64,000 bases of DNA from Arthrobacter sp. PGP41. Its GTDB lineage: Bacteria > Actinomycetota > Actinomycetes > Actinomycetales > Micrococcaceae. Of this stretch, positions 27,247-35,706 are shown one piece after another. The position numbers were made by a program, and so were the translations under genes. Where the stretch lies: the NCBI RefSeq assembly GCF_002953935.1, contig NZ_CP026514.1, positions 1,674,001-1,738,000 of the forward strand, in the 5' to 3' direction. The notes beneath the pieces are model-generated. The model saw only the letters and a list, made by a program, of their open reading frames with translations, made no database searches and had not been told where the DNA came from. Within the stretch, counting starts at the first letter, position 1. Each line of letters opens with the position of its first letter.

Positions 27247-28557
27247 GTGACCCCGTCTTCCACGAAGAAGGACCCCTCCGCCCAGGACGAACTGTCCGCC
27301 GAGGAGAAGCAGGCTGCGACCAACGCCAAGCGGGCAGCTACGCGGGCAGCCAACAAAGCATCTGCCGGTGAGGCCGCGGACGGCAAGCGCGAGCCCAAGA
27401 AGCGCGGGCCCAGGCCCGGCGCAAAGGCAGCTGCCGAGGCCGCCGGCAAGTCTGCGGCTGGCGGCGCTGACGATGTAGAAGAAGTCGACGAAGAGCTCGA
27501 CGACATCATCCTCGAAGGACCTGAGGTTATCGAGGACGACGCCGAGGCCGATCCCGCCAAGGGTGCCGCCGGCTCCGGCAAGGGCTTCGTCTACTCGGAC
27601 GCTGATGACGACGACGCACCCGTGCAGCAGGTCATGTCCGCCGGAGCTACTGCCGATCCCGTCAAGGACTACCTGAAGCAGATCGGTAAGGTTGCGCTGC
27701 TCAACGCCGAGCAGGAAGTCGACCTTGCGCTCCGGATCGAAGCCGGACTTTTTGCCGAGGAAAAGATCAACGCCGACGACGGCTCCATGGATCCGAAGTA
27801 CAAGCGCGAGCTTGAATTCATCATCCATGACGGGAAACGTGCCAAGAACCACCTCCTGGAAGCGAACCTCCGCCTGGTGGTCTCGCTGGCCAAGCGTTAC
27901 ACCGGCCGCGGCATGCTGTTCCTGGACCTCATCCAGGAAGGCAACCTGGGCCTCATCCGTGCGGTGGAGAAGTTCGACTACACCAAGGGCTTCAAGTTCT
28001 CCACCTATGCCACCTGGTGGATCCGCCAGGCAATCACCCGCGCCATGGCCGACCAGGCCCGCACCATCCGTATTCCAGTGCACATGGTCGAGGTCATCAA
28101 CAAGCTGGCCCGCGTGCAGCGCCAGATGCTGCAGGACCTGGGCCGTGAACCCACGCCCGAAGAGCTGGCCCTCGAACTGGACATGACGCCCGAAAAGGTC
28201 GTTGAAGTCCAGAAGTACGGCCGCGAGCCCATTTCGCTGCACACGCCCCTGGGCGAGGACGGCGACTCCGAGTTCGGCGACCTGATCGAGGACTCCGAAG
28301 CCGTGGTTCCGGCGGATGCCGTGAGCTTCACGCTCCTGCAGGAGCAGCTGCACTCCGTCCTGGACACACTCTCCGAGCGCGAGGCCGGCGTTGTGGCCAT
28401 GCGCTTCGGCCTGACGGATGGACAGCCGAAGACTTTAGACGAAATCGGAAAGGTCTACGGAGTCACGCGTGAGCGCATCCGCCAGATCGAATCGAAGACC
28501 ATGTCCAAGCTCCGCCACCCGTCGCGGTCGCAGGTGCTCCGGGACTACCTGGACTAA
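27247..28557 (+). CDS. sigA: Primary RNA polymerase sigma factor (RpoD/SigA/HrdB)
   Basis: 436 residues from the GTG at 27247. A Lys/Ala-rich N-terminal region with an acidic patch ([21 protein letters not shown]) precedes region 1.2 ([21 protein letters not shown]). Regions 2.1-2.4 include [20 protein letters not shown] and [20 protein letters not shown], the -10 recognition helix. Region 3 follows, and region 4.2 ends in [20 protein letters not shown], which contacts -35. It directs core polymerase to housekeeping promoters. The actinobacterial SigA with long basic N-terminus matches in length and layout. Confidence 0.98.
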   Translation: MTPSSTKKDPSAQDELSAEEKQAATNAKRAATRAANKASAGEAADGKREPKKRGPRPGAKAAAEAAGKSAAGGADDVEEVDEELDDIILEGPEVIEDDAEADPAKGAAGSGKGFVYSDADDDDAPVQQVMSAGATADPVKDYLKQIGKVALLNAEQEVDLALRIEAGLFAEEKINADDGSMDPKYKRELEFIIHDGKRAKNHLLEANLRLVVSLAKRYTGRGMLFLDLIQEGNLGLIRAVEKFDYTKGFKFSTYATWWIRQAITRAMADQARTIRIPVHMVEVINKLARVQRQMLQDLGREPTPEELALELDMTPEKVVEVQKYGREPISLHTPLGEDGDSEFGDLIEDSEAVVPADAVSFTLLQEQLHSVLDTLSEREAGVVAMRFGLTDGQPKTLDEIGKVYGVTRERIRQIESKTMSKLRHPSRSQVLRDYLD

Positions 28558-28575
28558 ACAGAACCGGTCAAACAC

Positions 28576-28624
28576 AGCGGCCCGCCGGCCGCCGCGCCCC
28601 CCGCGCGGCAGCCGGCGGGCCGCT
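28576..28624 (+). terminator. Terminator after sigA
   Basis: AGCGGCCCGCCGGC (28576-28589) pairs perfectly with GCCGGCGGGCCGCT (28611-28624), with a GC-rich inner loop, followed by TGGTTT. It begins 18 nt after the sigA stop. Confidence 0.75.
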
Positions 28625-28694
28625 TGGTTTCCCCAGGCCGTCCGGGCTGTTGCGGCGGGCCAGGGCGGTGCTTTGAAGGTTGTGGTTAAAAGGA

Positions 28695-28724
28695 TTGGGA
28701 CCCCACCTTGCGGTGGGGTCCCAA
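28695..28724 (-). terminator. Terminator after the DUF7455 gene
   Basis: TTGGGACCCCACC and GGTGGGGTCCCAA form a 13-bp perfect stem with a 4-nt loop. On the minus strand the stem is followed by TCCTTTT, a U-tract, 16 nt beyond the gene's stop. Confidence 0.8.
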
Positions 28725-28740
28725 CAACTTCGGGAAGAAC

Positions 28741-28962
28741 CTAGTCGATTTCCACGACTGCCTTCTCGTGAAGCCTGCCCGTCTCGTCGTGCCAGTCGGA
28801 GCTCAACGGCTTGAGGGTTGCCTCCACTGCACGGGCGTGGTGGCCGCAGAACAGCAGTTCACCGCCGGAGGACTCCAATACAACCCGGACGTAAGCCTGG
28901 GCTCCGCAACGATCGCACCGGTCGAGTGCGTTGAGTGTGCGGTCTGCCACTGCTGTTGTCAT
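28741..28962 (-). CDS. Small zinc-ribbon protein, DUF7455 type
   Basis: 73 residues. Two metal-ligand groups are visible: CDRCGAQA (CxxC) near residue 16 and FCGHHAR (C..HH) near residue 39, consistent with one zinc site. AAGGAGG precedes the ATG with ideal spacing. The family is found widely in actinobacteria next to sigA, as here, and its function is unknown. It is convergent with sigA and divergent from the topoisomerase gene at 29218. Confidence 0.8.
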   Translation of the reverse strand: MTTAVADRTLNALDRCDRCGAQAYVRVVLESSGGELLFCGHHARAVEATLKPLSSDWHDETGRLHEKAVVEID

Positions 28963-29217
28963 GTCGGCCTCCTTAGTAGATCAGTACGTCTATATAACCA
29001 GCATTCGTAACAAATCCATCGCAAGGATGGGGCAAGTTCGCTGTGCGCGTATCCGCAAAATTGGCTCAAGTTCGCCGCAGGGCCCGCCGGCACCACCCGC
29101 GTGGCACGGTCCACACCCCCGGCCAGGTGTGGCAGCCGGCCTGCCGGTCCCGGGCCGACTACCCTAGAGGAAGCGATCCCAGCCTGCTGTTTCCGTCCCT
29201 GAAGGAGTTCATCACCA

Positions 29218-31326
29218 GTGGCACCAAGTTCTGATTACACTGCCCGGCACCTGTCTGTACTGGAGGGCCTCGAGGCTGTCCGCAAGCGCCCGGGCATGTA
29301 CATCGGTTCCACCGACTCCCGCGGACTCATGCACTGCCTCTGGGAGATCATTGACAACTCCGTGGATGAGGCCCTGGCCGGGTTCGGCCACGACATCAAG
29401 ATCATCCTCCACGCCGACAACTCCGTGGAGATCCATGACGACGGCCGCGGCATCCCTATCGACAAAGAACCCAAGACCGGCCTGACGGGCGTCGAAGTGG
29501 TCTTCACCAAACTCCACGCGGGCGGCAAGTTCGGCGGCGGCTCCTACACGGCCTCAGGCGGCCTGCACGGCGTCGGCGCATCCGTGGTCAACGCGCTGTC
29601 CTCCCGCCTCGACGTCGAAGTGGACCGCGGCGGCAAGACCTACAAGATGTCCTTCCGGCGCGGCGAGCCCGGGCGCTTCAAGGACGTTGGCTCCAGGATC
29701 GACCCCGCCGCACCCTTTACCCCGTTCGTGGACGATTCCGTCCTGGACGTGGTGGGCAAAGCAAAGCGCGGGGTCACGGGCACCCGGATCCGGTACTGGG
29801 CCGACCGGCAGATCTTCACCCCGGATGCAAAGTTCTCCTATGACGAACTGGCGGCCCGTGCGCGCCAGACCTCCTTCCTGGTACCAGGCCTCAAACTGAC
29901 GGTGCGGGATGAGCGGAGGTTCCCGGGAACACCCGGGGAGGCAGGAGTCCACGAAGAAGTCTTCCACCACGACGGCGGCATCTCCGAATTCGTCGAGTTC
30001 CTCGCCGCCGATCCCGCCGTCACCGACGTCTGGCGGCTGCACGGCTCCGGAAAGTTCAAGGAGACAGTTCCCGTCCTGGACGAGCGCGGGCACAGCCAGC
30101 TGGCGGAGGTGGAACGGGACTGCGAGGTGGATGTCGCGCTGCGCTGGGGCATCGGCTACGACAGCACCGTCCGGAGTTTCGTCAACATCATCTCCACCCC
30201 CAAGGGCGGAACGCACCAGTCAGGCTTTGAGCAGGCCCTGGTCAAGACGTTCCGCAAAGCGGTGGAAACCAACGCCCGGAAGCTCAAGGCGGGCAATGAC
30301 AAGATCGAAAAGGACGACATCTTCGCGGGCCTGACCGCCGTCCTGACGGTACGGCTTGCCGAGCCCCAGTTCGAAGGCCAGACCAAGGAAATCCTGGGCA
30401 CCTCGGCGGTGCGCGCCATCGTGTCCAAGGTGGTGGAACAGGAGATCAGCGCCAAGCTCGGTTCCGCGAACCGGAATGACAAGGCCCAGTCCGCGCTGCT
30501 GCTGGAAAAAATCGTCAACGAGATGAAGTCGCGCATCTCGGCGCGGGTGCACAAGGAAACCCAGCGGCGCAAGAACGCCCTGGAAACATCCTCGATGCCC
30601 ACCAAGCTTGCCGACTGCCGCACGGACGACGTCGACCGTTCCGAACTGTTCATCGTGGAAGGCGACTCAGCACTGGGCACCGCCAAGCTGGCCCGGTCCT
30701 CGGACTTCCAGGCCCTGCTGCCCATCCGCGGCAAGATCCTCAACGTCCAGAAGGCGTCCGTGGGGGACATGCTCTCCAACGCCGAATGCGCAGCCCTCAT
30801 CCAGGTGGTGGGCGCTGGTTCCGGCCGCAGCTTCGACATCAGCGCCGCCCGCTACGGCAAAGTGATCCTGATGACGGACGCCGACGTTGACGGTGCCCAC
30901 ATCCGTACGCTGCTCCTGACGCTTTTCTTCCGCTACATGCGCCCCATGATCGAAGACGGCCGCGTTTTCGCCGCTGTCCCGCCGCTGCACCGGGTGGAGG
31001 TCATCAACGCGGGCCAGAAGGCGAATGAAATGATCTACACGTACTCGGAGGCGGAACTCCACGTCCTCCTGGCCCGCCTGGCCAAGGAAGGCAAGCGGTA
31101 CAAGGAGCCCATCCAGCGCTACAAGGGCCTGGGCGAAATGGATGCCGAGCAGCTGGCCGAGACCACCATGGACCCGCGGCACCGCACCCTGCGCAAGGTG
31201 GGCATCGAGAACGCCAAGCAGGCAGAGGAAATCTTTGACCTGCTGATGGGCTCGGACGTCTCGCCGCGCAAGGACTTTATCATCGCCGGCGCCGCCAGCC
31301 TGGACCGGGAGCGCATCGACGCCTGA
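29218..31326 (+). CDS. parE: Type II topoisomerase subunit B (DNA gyrase/topoisomerase IV)
   Basis: 702 residues from a GTG at 29218, with GAAGGAG upstream. The GHKL ATPase domain shows IIDNSVDEA, DDGRGIPID and GGKFGGGSYTASGGLHGVGAS. The Toprim domain has IVEGDSALGTAKLARSSDF, RGKILNVQKA and the metal-binding TDADVDGAHIR. The C-terminus has KGLGEMDAEQLAETTMDP. EGDSALG replaces the usual GyrB EGDSAGG, and no gyrA neighbours it. A partner A subunit is encoded 8.4 kb downstream at 39757-42276. This fits the second topoisomerase pair (ParE/ParC) of Micrococcaceae rather than the replication-origin gyrase, an inference from context. Confidence 0.88.
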   Translation: MAPSSDYTARHLSVLEGLEAVRKRPGMYIGSTDSRGLMHCLWEIIDNSVDEALAGFGHDIKIILHADNSVEIHDDGRGIPIDKEPKTGLTGVEVVFTKLHAGGKFGGGSYTASGGLHGVGASVVNALSSRLDVEVDRGGKTYKMSFRRGEPGRFKDVGSRIDPAAPFTPFVDDSVLDVVGKAKRGVTGTRIRYWADRQIFTPDAKFSYDELAARARQTSFLVPGLKLTVRDERRFPGTPGEAGVHEEVFHHDGGISEFVEFLAADPAVTDVWRLHGSGKFKETVPVLDERGHSQLAEVERDCEVDVALRWGIGYDSTVRSFVNIISTPKGGTHQSGFEQALVKTFRKAVETNARKLKAGNDKIEKDDIFAGLTAVLTVRLAEPQFEGQTKEILGTSAVRAIVSKVVEQEISAKLGSANRNDKAQSALLLEKIVNEMKSRISARVHKETQRRKNALETSSMPTKLADCRTDDVDRSELFIVEGDSALGTAKLARSSDFQALLPIRGKILNVQKASVGDMLSNAECAALIQVVGAGSGRSFDISAARYGKVILMTDADVDGAHIRTLLLTLFFRYMRPMIEDGRVFAAVPPLHRVEVINAGQKANEMIYTYSEAELHVLLARLAKEGKRYKEPIQRYKGLGEMDAEQLAETTMDPRHRTLRKVGIENAKQAEEIFDLLMGSDVSPRKDFIIAGAASLDRERIDA

Positions 31327-31369
31327 CGGCGGGCGGTGAGCCGGAGGTCCGGAGGTACGACGCCGGGAC

Positions 31370-32359
31370 TCAGCCCAGCAGGCCCGGCACCACCAGCAGG
31401 GCGGTGGGCAGCGCCAGCAGCAGCACGGATCCGGCCATCACCATGTTCCGGACCGGCGCCGGCAGCTCAGGCTGGGGTGAGAGCAGCCTGCTGACCCGGG
31501 AGGCCGTGGTGCGGGCCGGGTCCGGGCCGGGCGTGCCGGCGGCCTCGAGCCCGGACAGGGCCAGGCTGGAAGCTGCGGGACGGAGTTCCGCTCCGCCGGT
31601 GTTCCCGGCCGATCCGCTGGCCACGATGGCGATTGCCTTGATCAGCGTGGCCTTGCTCTCGGTTTTGAGCGCGACGTCGTCGGCCAGCATTTCGATCAGC
31701 GAATTCACCGCCTCCTGGGCAAGGCGGGTGGTGGGCAGCCATGGCAGCGCTTGCCGCCAGGCGGCAAAAGCCCACAGCAGCAGGTGGTGCCGTTGGTTCA
31801 GGTGCGCATTCTCATGGATCAGGACCGCCCGGAGTTCTGCCGGTTCAAGGGCCGCCATCAGGCCATCCGAGAGGACCGTCACCGAGCGGGCGCCGCCGGG
31901 AAGGCAGTAGGCCACGGGGGAGTCATGGCTGATAACGAGCGTTCCCGTTCCTTCAGCGGACGGTGAGGCCAGGAGGGCCAGCAGTTCGCGGTGGCGCCGG
32001 CGCTGGCGCTCAATCTTGTAGTAGGTCAGCAGCAGGGTGAACACCAGGTGGGCGGTAAGCAGGGCGGCGGCGGACAGGGCAAAGATGTGCCAGAATCCCA
32101 AAGCCGTGGTGGGGGCATTGAAGAGCACCATTCCGGCCAGCGCCCGAAGCCCCGCAATCAGGTTGTCGCCGATAGGCTCCAGGCCGTAGACCAGCATGGC
32201 GCCGATCATCGACAGGCCGCCGGCCAGTGCGATCGCCTGCCACAGGATCATGGCAGTGAACGGCGAACGGGCGGGCCACTTCGCCCGCGAGAGGAGGATA
32301 GGCACCGGCCACGCCAGGACTATCGCAAGGACCGCCAGCAGGTATGAGGCCCAGAACAT
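31370..32359 (-). CDS. M56 family membrane metallopeptidase (BlaR1/MecR1-like)
   Basis: 329 residues with four or five membrane helices: residues 3-23, 36-58, 72-112 (two) and the last about 305-327. The zinc site is HENAH (His182, Glu183, His186) with a likely third ligand in LIEMLADD (Glu223). BlaR1 and MecR1 share this protease part but add a penicillin-binding domain, which is absent here. In this family the protease cleaves the partner repressor on a signal. The start lies 6 nt after the blaI-like stop, so the two form one operon. The pair faces the cytochrome bd genes, suggesting it senses a respiratory or envelope signal rather than beta-lactams (inference). Confidence 0.88.
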   Translation of the reverse strand: MFWASYLLAVLAIVLAWPVPILLSRAKWPARSPFTAMILWQAIALAGGLSMIGAMLVYGLEPIGDNLIAGLRALAGMVLFNAPTTALGFWHIFALSAAALLTAHLVFTLLLTYYKIERQRRRHRELLALLASPSAEGTGTLVISHDSPVAYCLPGGARSVTVLSDGLMAALEPAELRAVLIHENAHLNQRHHLLLWAFAAWRQALPWLPTTRLAQEAVNSLIEMLADDVALKTESKATLIKAIAIVASGSAGNTGGAELRPAASSLALSGLEAAGTPGPDPARTTASRVSRLLSPQPELPAPVRNMVMAGSVLLLALPTALLVVPGLLG

Positions 32360-32365
32360 GGTGCG

Positions 32366-32752
32366 TTACAGGTGGCCCAGCAGTTTGCGCAGCGTCTCGG
32401 CCTCGCCCTCGGAAACGGACCCAATGAAGCGTGCCAGCACGGCCTCGCGGTCCGGCGCGGACCCCAGAACTTCATGCATCAGCTCAGCGGTGTGGTCCTC
32501 ACGGCTGGACACCGCCTGGTAGCGGTGCGGGCGGGTGCCGCGTTCGCGCTCCACCAGGCCCTTCTTTTCCAGCCGGGACAGCACGGTAAGGACGGTGGTG
32601 ACGGCAAGTTCCTTGCCTTCATGGCCTGCAGAGCCGTCCTGTCCGGCCGACGTCCGCGCCAGCCGGTCCCGCAGTGTATTAGCGGTGGCTGCTTCCTGGC
32701 CCGCCCAGAGCAGATCCATCACTGCCCGTTCCAGTTCACCAAGACTAGCCAT
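32366..32752 (-). CDS. blaI: BlaI/MecI/CopY family transcriptional repressor
   Basis: 128 residues. The winged-helix DNA-binding region (LGELERAVMDLLWAGQEAAT, then AVTTVLTVLSRLEKKGLVERE and the wing RGTRPHRYQAV) is followed by a short helical dimerisation end. A Gly/Ser-rich insertion (about residues 34-47) sits before the recognition helix. AAGGAAA precedes the ATG. Family members bind inverted repeats containing TAC...GTA and are inactivated by proteolysis. The three palindromes at 32853-32983 fit this and lie between this gene and cydA, so it probably represses both its own operon and cydABDC. Confidence 0.9.
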   Translation of the reverse strand: MASLGELERAVMDLLWAGQEAATANTLRDRLARTSAGQDGSAGHEGKELAVTTVLTVLSRLEKKGLVERERGTRPHRYQAVSSREDHTAELMHEVLGSAPDREAVLARFIGSVSEGEAETLRKLLGHL

Positions 32753-32828
32753 TGCACTTTTCCTTTGTTCCCCGAGCCACCGCGTGGAAGCGGCGGTGGC
32801 TGCATGCTTCGCTTCAACTACAGGTTCT

Positions 32829-32834
32829 AATTTA
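32829..32834 (-). promoter_or_regulatory. Candidate -10 (TAAATT) of the blaI-M56 operon
   Basis: On the minus strand TAAATT lies 17 nt downstream of TAGAAA, which would be the -35 and overlaps operator O1 (32853-32869). Repressor on O1 would block this promoter. It is a hand-read promoter. Confidence 0.35.
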
Positions 32835-32852
32835 CCCGGTTTTCACGGGACT

Positions 32853-32869
32853 TTCTACGTTGGGTAGAA
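32853..32869. promoter_or_regulatory. BlaI-type operator O1
   Basis: A perfect 17-bp palindrome, TTCTAC-GTTGG-GTAGAA. It is the copy closest to the blaI start and overlaps its candidate -35. Confidence 0.75.
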
Positions 32870-32922
32870 CACTTGGCCTGCCGCTTCCCTTGCCTGCGGC
32901 TCCAGGGGCGTGGAAGCTGGTT

Positions 32923-32952
32923 TTTACACCGCTGCCGACGTTGTTCTACACT
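32923..32952 (+). promoter_or_regulatory. Candidate cydA promoter
   Basis: TTTACA (32923-32928), an 18-nt spacer and TACACT (32947-32952). The -10 lies inside operator O2, and O3 follows just after the expected transcription start, a classic repression layout. The leader would be about 55 nt. Confidence 0.45.
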
Positions 32953-32960
32953 CGGTAGAA
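32944..32960. promoter_or_regulatory. BlaI-type operator O2
   Basis: A perfect 17-bp palindrome, TTCTAC-ACTCG-GTAGAA, 23 bp centre-to-centre from O3, about two helical turns. It covers the candidate cydA -10. Confidence 0.78.
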
Positions 32961-32966
32961 GTTCAG

Positions 32967-32983
32967 TTCTACAAAACGTAGAA
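32967..32983. promoter_or_regulatory. BlaI-type operator O3
   Basis: A perfect 17-bp palindrome, TTCTAC-AAAAC-GTAGAA, 31 nt before the cydA start codon. Together with O2 it forms a tandem pair. Confidence 0.78.
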
Positions 32984-33014
32984 GATCTGCATTTCGCTGA
33001 CACGAGGGGCCGCC

Positions 33015-34628
33015 TTGGACGCTATGGACGCGCTGGAAATCGCACGCTGGCAATTCGGCATCACCACGGTTTACCACTTCATGATGGTTCCGCTGACCAT
33101 CGGCCTTGGCCTGGTTGTGGCCGTCATCCAGACCGCCTGGCACCGCACTGGCAACCCCGAATACCTGCGGATGACCAAGTTCTGGGGCAAGCTGTTCCTC
33201 ATCAACTTCATCATGGGCGTGGCCACCGGCATCGTCCAGGAGTTCCAGTTCGGTATGGCCTGGAGCGAATACAGCCGGTTCGTGGGCGATGTTTTCGGCG
33301 CGCCGCTGGCACTGGAGGCGCTCCTCGCCTTCTTCGTGGAATCCACGTTCCTGGGCTTGTGGATCTTCGGCTGGAAACAGCTCAAGCCCGGCATCCACCT
33401 GGCCTGCCTGTGGATAGCCGTTATCGGTTCCGTCTTCTCCGCCTACTTCATCATTGTCGCCAACAGCTGGATGCAGCACCCGGTGGGTGTGGAGATGATC
33501 GACGGCCGGCCCGTCATGACTGACGCCTGGGCCGTCTTCACCAACAACACCGCCCTCGTTGCCGTGCCCCACACACTGTTCGGCGCCCTGGCGGTGGCGG
33601 GCGGCTTCCTCCTAGGCATCGCCTGGTACCACCTGTGGCGGAGGCGGCGCGACGGCGTGGACACCGTGGGTGCCGACGGCAAGGTGGTCCCCGGCGAAGC
33701 AGCAGGTATACCCGGCCGTGACGTGAATGACCACAAGGTCTGGCTCCGGTCCCTGCGGATCGGTGCCGTGGTTGCCATGATCTCCTTCGCCGGGACTGCC
33801 CTCACCGGCGACCTCCAGGGCAAATTGATGTTCGAGCAGCAGCCCATGAAGATGGCCGCGGCAGAAGCTGCCTGCCACGACGGCACCGGCTTCTCGGTCC
33901 TCAGCATCGGCAACATCGGCTCGCAGAACTGCGACGACATCGTGGCCCTGATCGAGGTTCCGGGCATCCTCTCCTACCTGGCGAAGGGTGACTTCACCAC
34001 CGAAGTCAAGGGCGTCAACAGCCTGCTGCCCGAATACCGGGAGAAGTACGGCACGAACCTGCCGGACAATCCGATCTACGGTGAACGCGCCGGGCAGGAG
34101 ATCGACTACCTGCCGGTCATGGAGGTGACCTATTGGGGCTTCCGCATGATGATCGGCTTCGGCGGGCTTGCAGCCCTGGCAGCGCTGGTGGCGCTGTGGA
34201 TCACCCGGAAGGGAACCGTTCCCGAGTCTTCGTGGCTCATGCGGCTGGCGGTCTTCGGCATCCTGGCCCCGTTCGGCGCCAACGCCGCCGGCTGGATCTT
34301 CACGGAAATGGGACGCCAGCCTTTTGTGGTGGCCCCCAATCCCGACCCCAGCGGCATCGACCAGGTGTTTATGTTCACCGCCGCCGCCGTTTCGCCGGGG
34401 GTCTCGGCGGGAGAACTGCTGGCATCACTGGTAACGCTGACGGCAGTTTACGCAGTCCTGCTGGTGGTTGAAGTCAAGCTGCTGGTCAAGTACATCCGGG
34501 GTGGAGTAGTTTCCGCCATGCCGGAACTGGTGCACGCCCCCGTAGACGAGGACGGGGACGCCACGCCCGGACCGGGCGGCCCGGGCGCGGGGAAACCTGC
34601 CGACGACGTCCTGGCCTTCGCGTACTAG
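33015..34628 (+). CDS. cydA: Cytochrome bd oxidase subunit I
   Basis: 537 residues from the TTG at 33015, which has GAGGGG at good spacing; an ATG three codons later (33024) is the alternative. The start MDALEIARWQFGITTVYHFMM includes the haem b595 ligand region (His in VYHFM). ATGIVQEFQFGMAWSEYSRFVGDVFGAPLALEA and EMGRQPFVV, the conserved GRQP, are present. Subunit I carries haems b558, b595 and d and oxidises quinol with reduction of O2 to water in the membrane. The Q-loop is of the short type. It begins a cydA-cydB-cydDC operon under three BlaI-type operators. Confidence 0.97.
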   Translation: MDAMDALEIARWQFGITTVYHFMMVPLTIGLGLVVAVIQTAWHRTGNPEYLRMTKFWGKLFLINFIMGVATGIVQEFQFGMAWSEYSRFVGDVFGAPLALEALLAFFVESTFLGLWIFGWKQLKPGIHLACLWIAVIGSVFSAYFIIVANSWMQHPVGVEMIDGRPVMTDAWAVFTNNTALVAVPHTLFGALAVAGGFLLGIAWYHLWRRRRDGVDTVGADGKVVPGEAAGIPGRDVNDHKVWLRSLRIGAVVAMISFAGTALTGDLQGKLMFEQQPMKMAAAEAACHDGTGFSVLSIGNIGSQNCDDIVALIEVPGILSYLAKGDFTTEVKGVNSLLPEYREKYGTNLPDNPIYGERAGQEIDYLPVMEVTYWGFRMMIGFGGLAALAALVALWITRKGTVPESSWLMRLAVFGILAPFGANAAGWIFTEMGRQPFVVAPNPDPSGIDQVFMFTAAAVSPGVSAGELLASLVTLTAVYAVLLVVEVKLLVKYIRGGVVSAMPELVHAPVDEDGDATPGPGGPGAGKPADDVLAFAY

Positions 34629-34655
34629 CCCGATACCAAGCAGAGGAAACACAGA

Positions 34656-35705
34656 ATGGAACTGCTCCCAACCATCTGGTTCATCGCCATCGCCGTGCTG
34701 TGGACCGGGTACCTCTTCCTCGAGGGCTTCGATCTCGGCGTCGGAATGCTCATGAAGCTCTTCGCCCGCAACAACACCGAACGACGGGTCCTGCTCAACA
34801 CCATCGGCCCGGTCTGGGACGGCAACGAGGTTTGGCTCCTGACCGCCGGCGGCGCCACCTTCGCTGCCTTCCCGCTCTGGTACGCCTCACTGTTTTCGGC
34901 GCTCTACCTGCCGCTGCTGGTGGTGCTCGTTGCCCTGATCTTCCGCGCGGTGGCCTTCGAATACCGCGGCAAGGTGGACACGGATCAGTGGCGTGCCCGC
35001 TGGGACTGGGCCATCGCCCTGGGCTCCTTTTTCGCGGCTTTCGGAGTGGGCGCCGCGCTGGCCCTCACCACCACCGGGCTTCCCCTGAATGCGAACGGCG
35101 ACCGTGAGGGCGGTCCGTTGGCCTGGTTCAGCGGCTACGCCGTGCTGGGCGGGCTGGCCGTGGCGGGTTTCTCGCTGCTGCATGCGCTGGCCTTCCTGGC
35201 CCTGAAGACTGACGGCGACGTCCGGCACCGGGCCCGCCGGTGGTTCGTGCGGCTGCTGCCGGTGCTGTTGCTGCCCATCGCCGCGTGGGCGCTCAGCATC
35301 CAGTTCCTCGACGGCAAGCCCTGGACCTGGGCCCTGGTCATCCTCGCCGTTGCCGCGGCAGCCGCAGCCTGGGTCCTGGCCCGCAAGGCAGCCGAAGGCA
35401 AGGCATTCCTGGCCCTCGGCGCCTTCCTGGTACTTGGTACTGCGTGCATATTCGGCGCAGTATTCCCCGTGGTGCTGCCCTCTACCTTGGACAGCGCCTT
35501 CGACCTGACCGTTTCAAACGCCTCCTCCTCGGACTACACCCTTGGCCTTATGAGTGTCGTGGCAGCCCTCGGCCTCCCCCTGGTCATCGCATACCAGGCA
35601 TGGACCTACTGGGTCTTCCGGAGGCGTGTGAGCGCGGCACACATCCCGGAGGCGCACAGCTTCCTGCCGGCCATCGCCGCCAGGGCCTTCACCACGAAGG
35701 GCTGA
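34656..35705 (+). CDS. cydB: Cytochrome bd oxidase subunit II
   Basis: 349 residues with about nine membrane helices. The family-typical start LLPTIWFIAIAVLWTGYLFL and EGFDLGVGML is followed by RVLLNTIGPVWDGNEVWLLT, which contains the conserved GPVWDGNEVWL. AGAGGAAA precedes the ATG. Subunit II has no haem-binding role of its own in most bd oxidases but is needed for a stable complex with CydA. It ends 1 nt before the cydDC start. Confidence 0.97.
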   Translation: MELLPTIWFIAIAVLWTGYLFLEGFDLGVGMLMKLFARNNTERRVLLNTIGPVWDGNEVWLLTAGGATFAAFPLWYASLFSALYLPLLVVLVALIFRAVAFEYRGKVDTDQWRARWDWAIALGSFFAAFGVGAALALTTTGLPLNANGDREGGPLAWFSGYAVLGGLAVAGFSLLHALAFLALKTDGDVRHRARRWFVRLLPVLLLPIAAWALSIQFLDGKPWTWALVILAVAAAAAAWVLARKAAEGKAFLALGAFLVLGTACIFGAVFPVVLPSTLDSAFDLTVSNASSSDYTLGLMSVVAALGLPLVIAYQAWTYWVFRRRVSAAHIPEAHSFLPAIAARAFTTKG

Positions 35706-35706
35706 C

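Noticed and set aside
31370..32752. BlaI-M56 pair as beta-lactam resistance genes
   Set aside because: The M56 protein lacks a penicillin-binding domain and no beta-lactamase gene is nearby.
32853..32983. cyd operators as Rex sites
   Set aside because: Rex sites have TTGTGAAW4TTCACAA; these are TTCTAC-N5-GTAGAA next to a BlaI gene.
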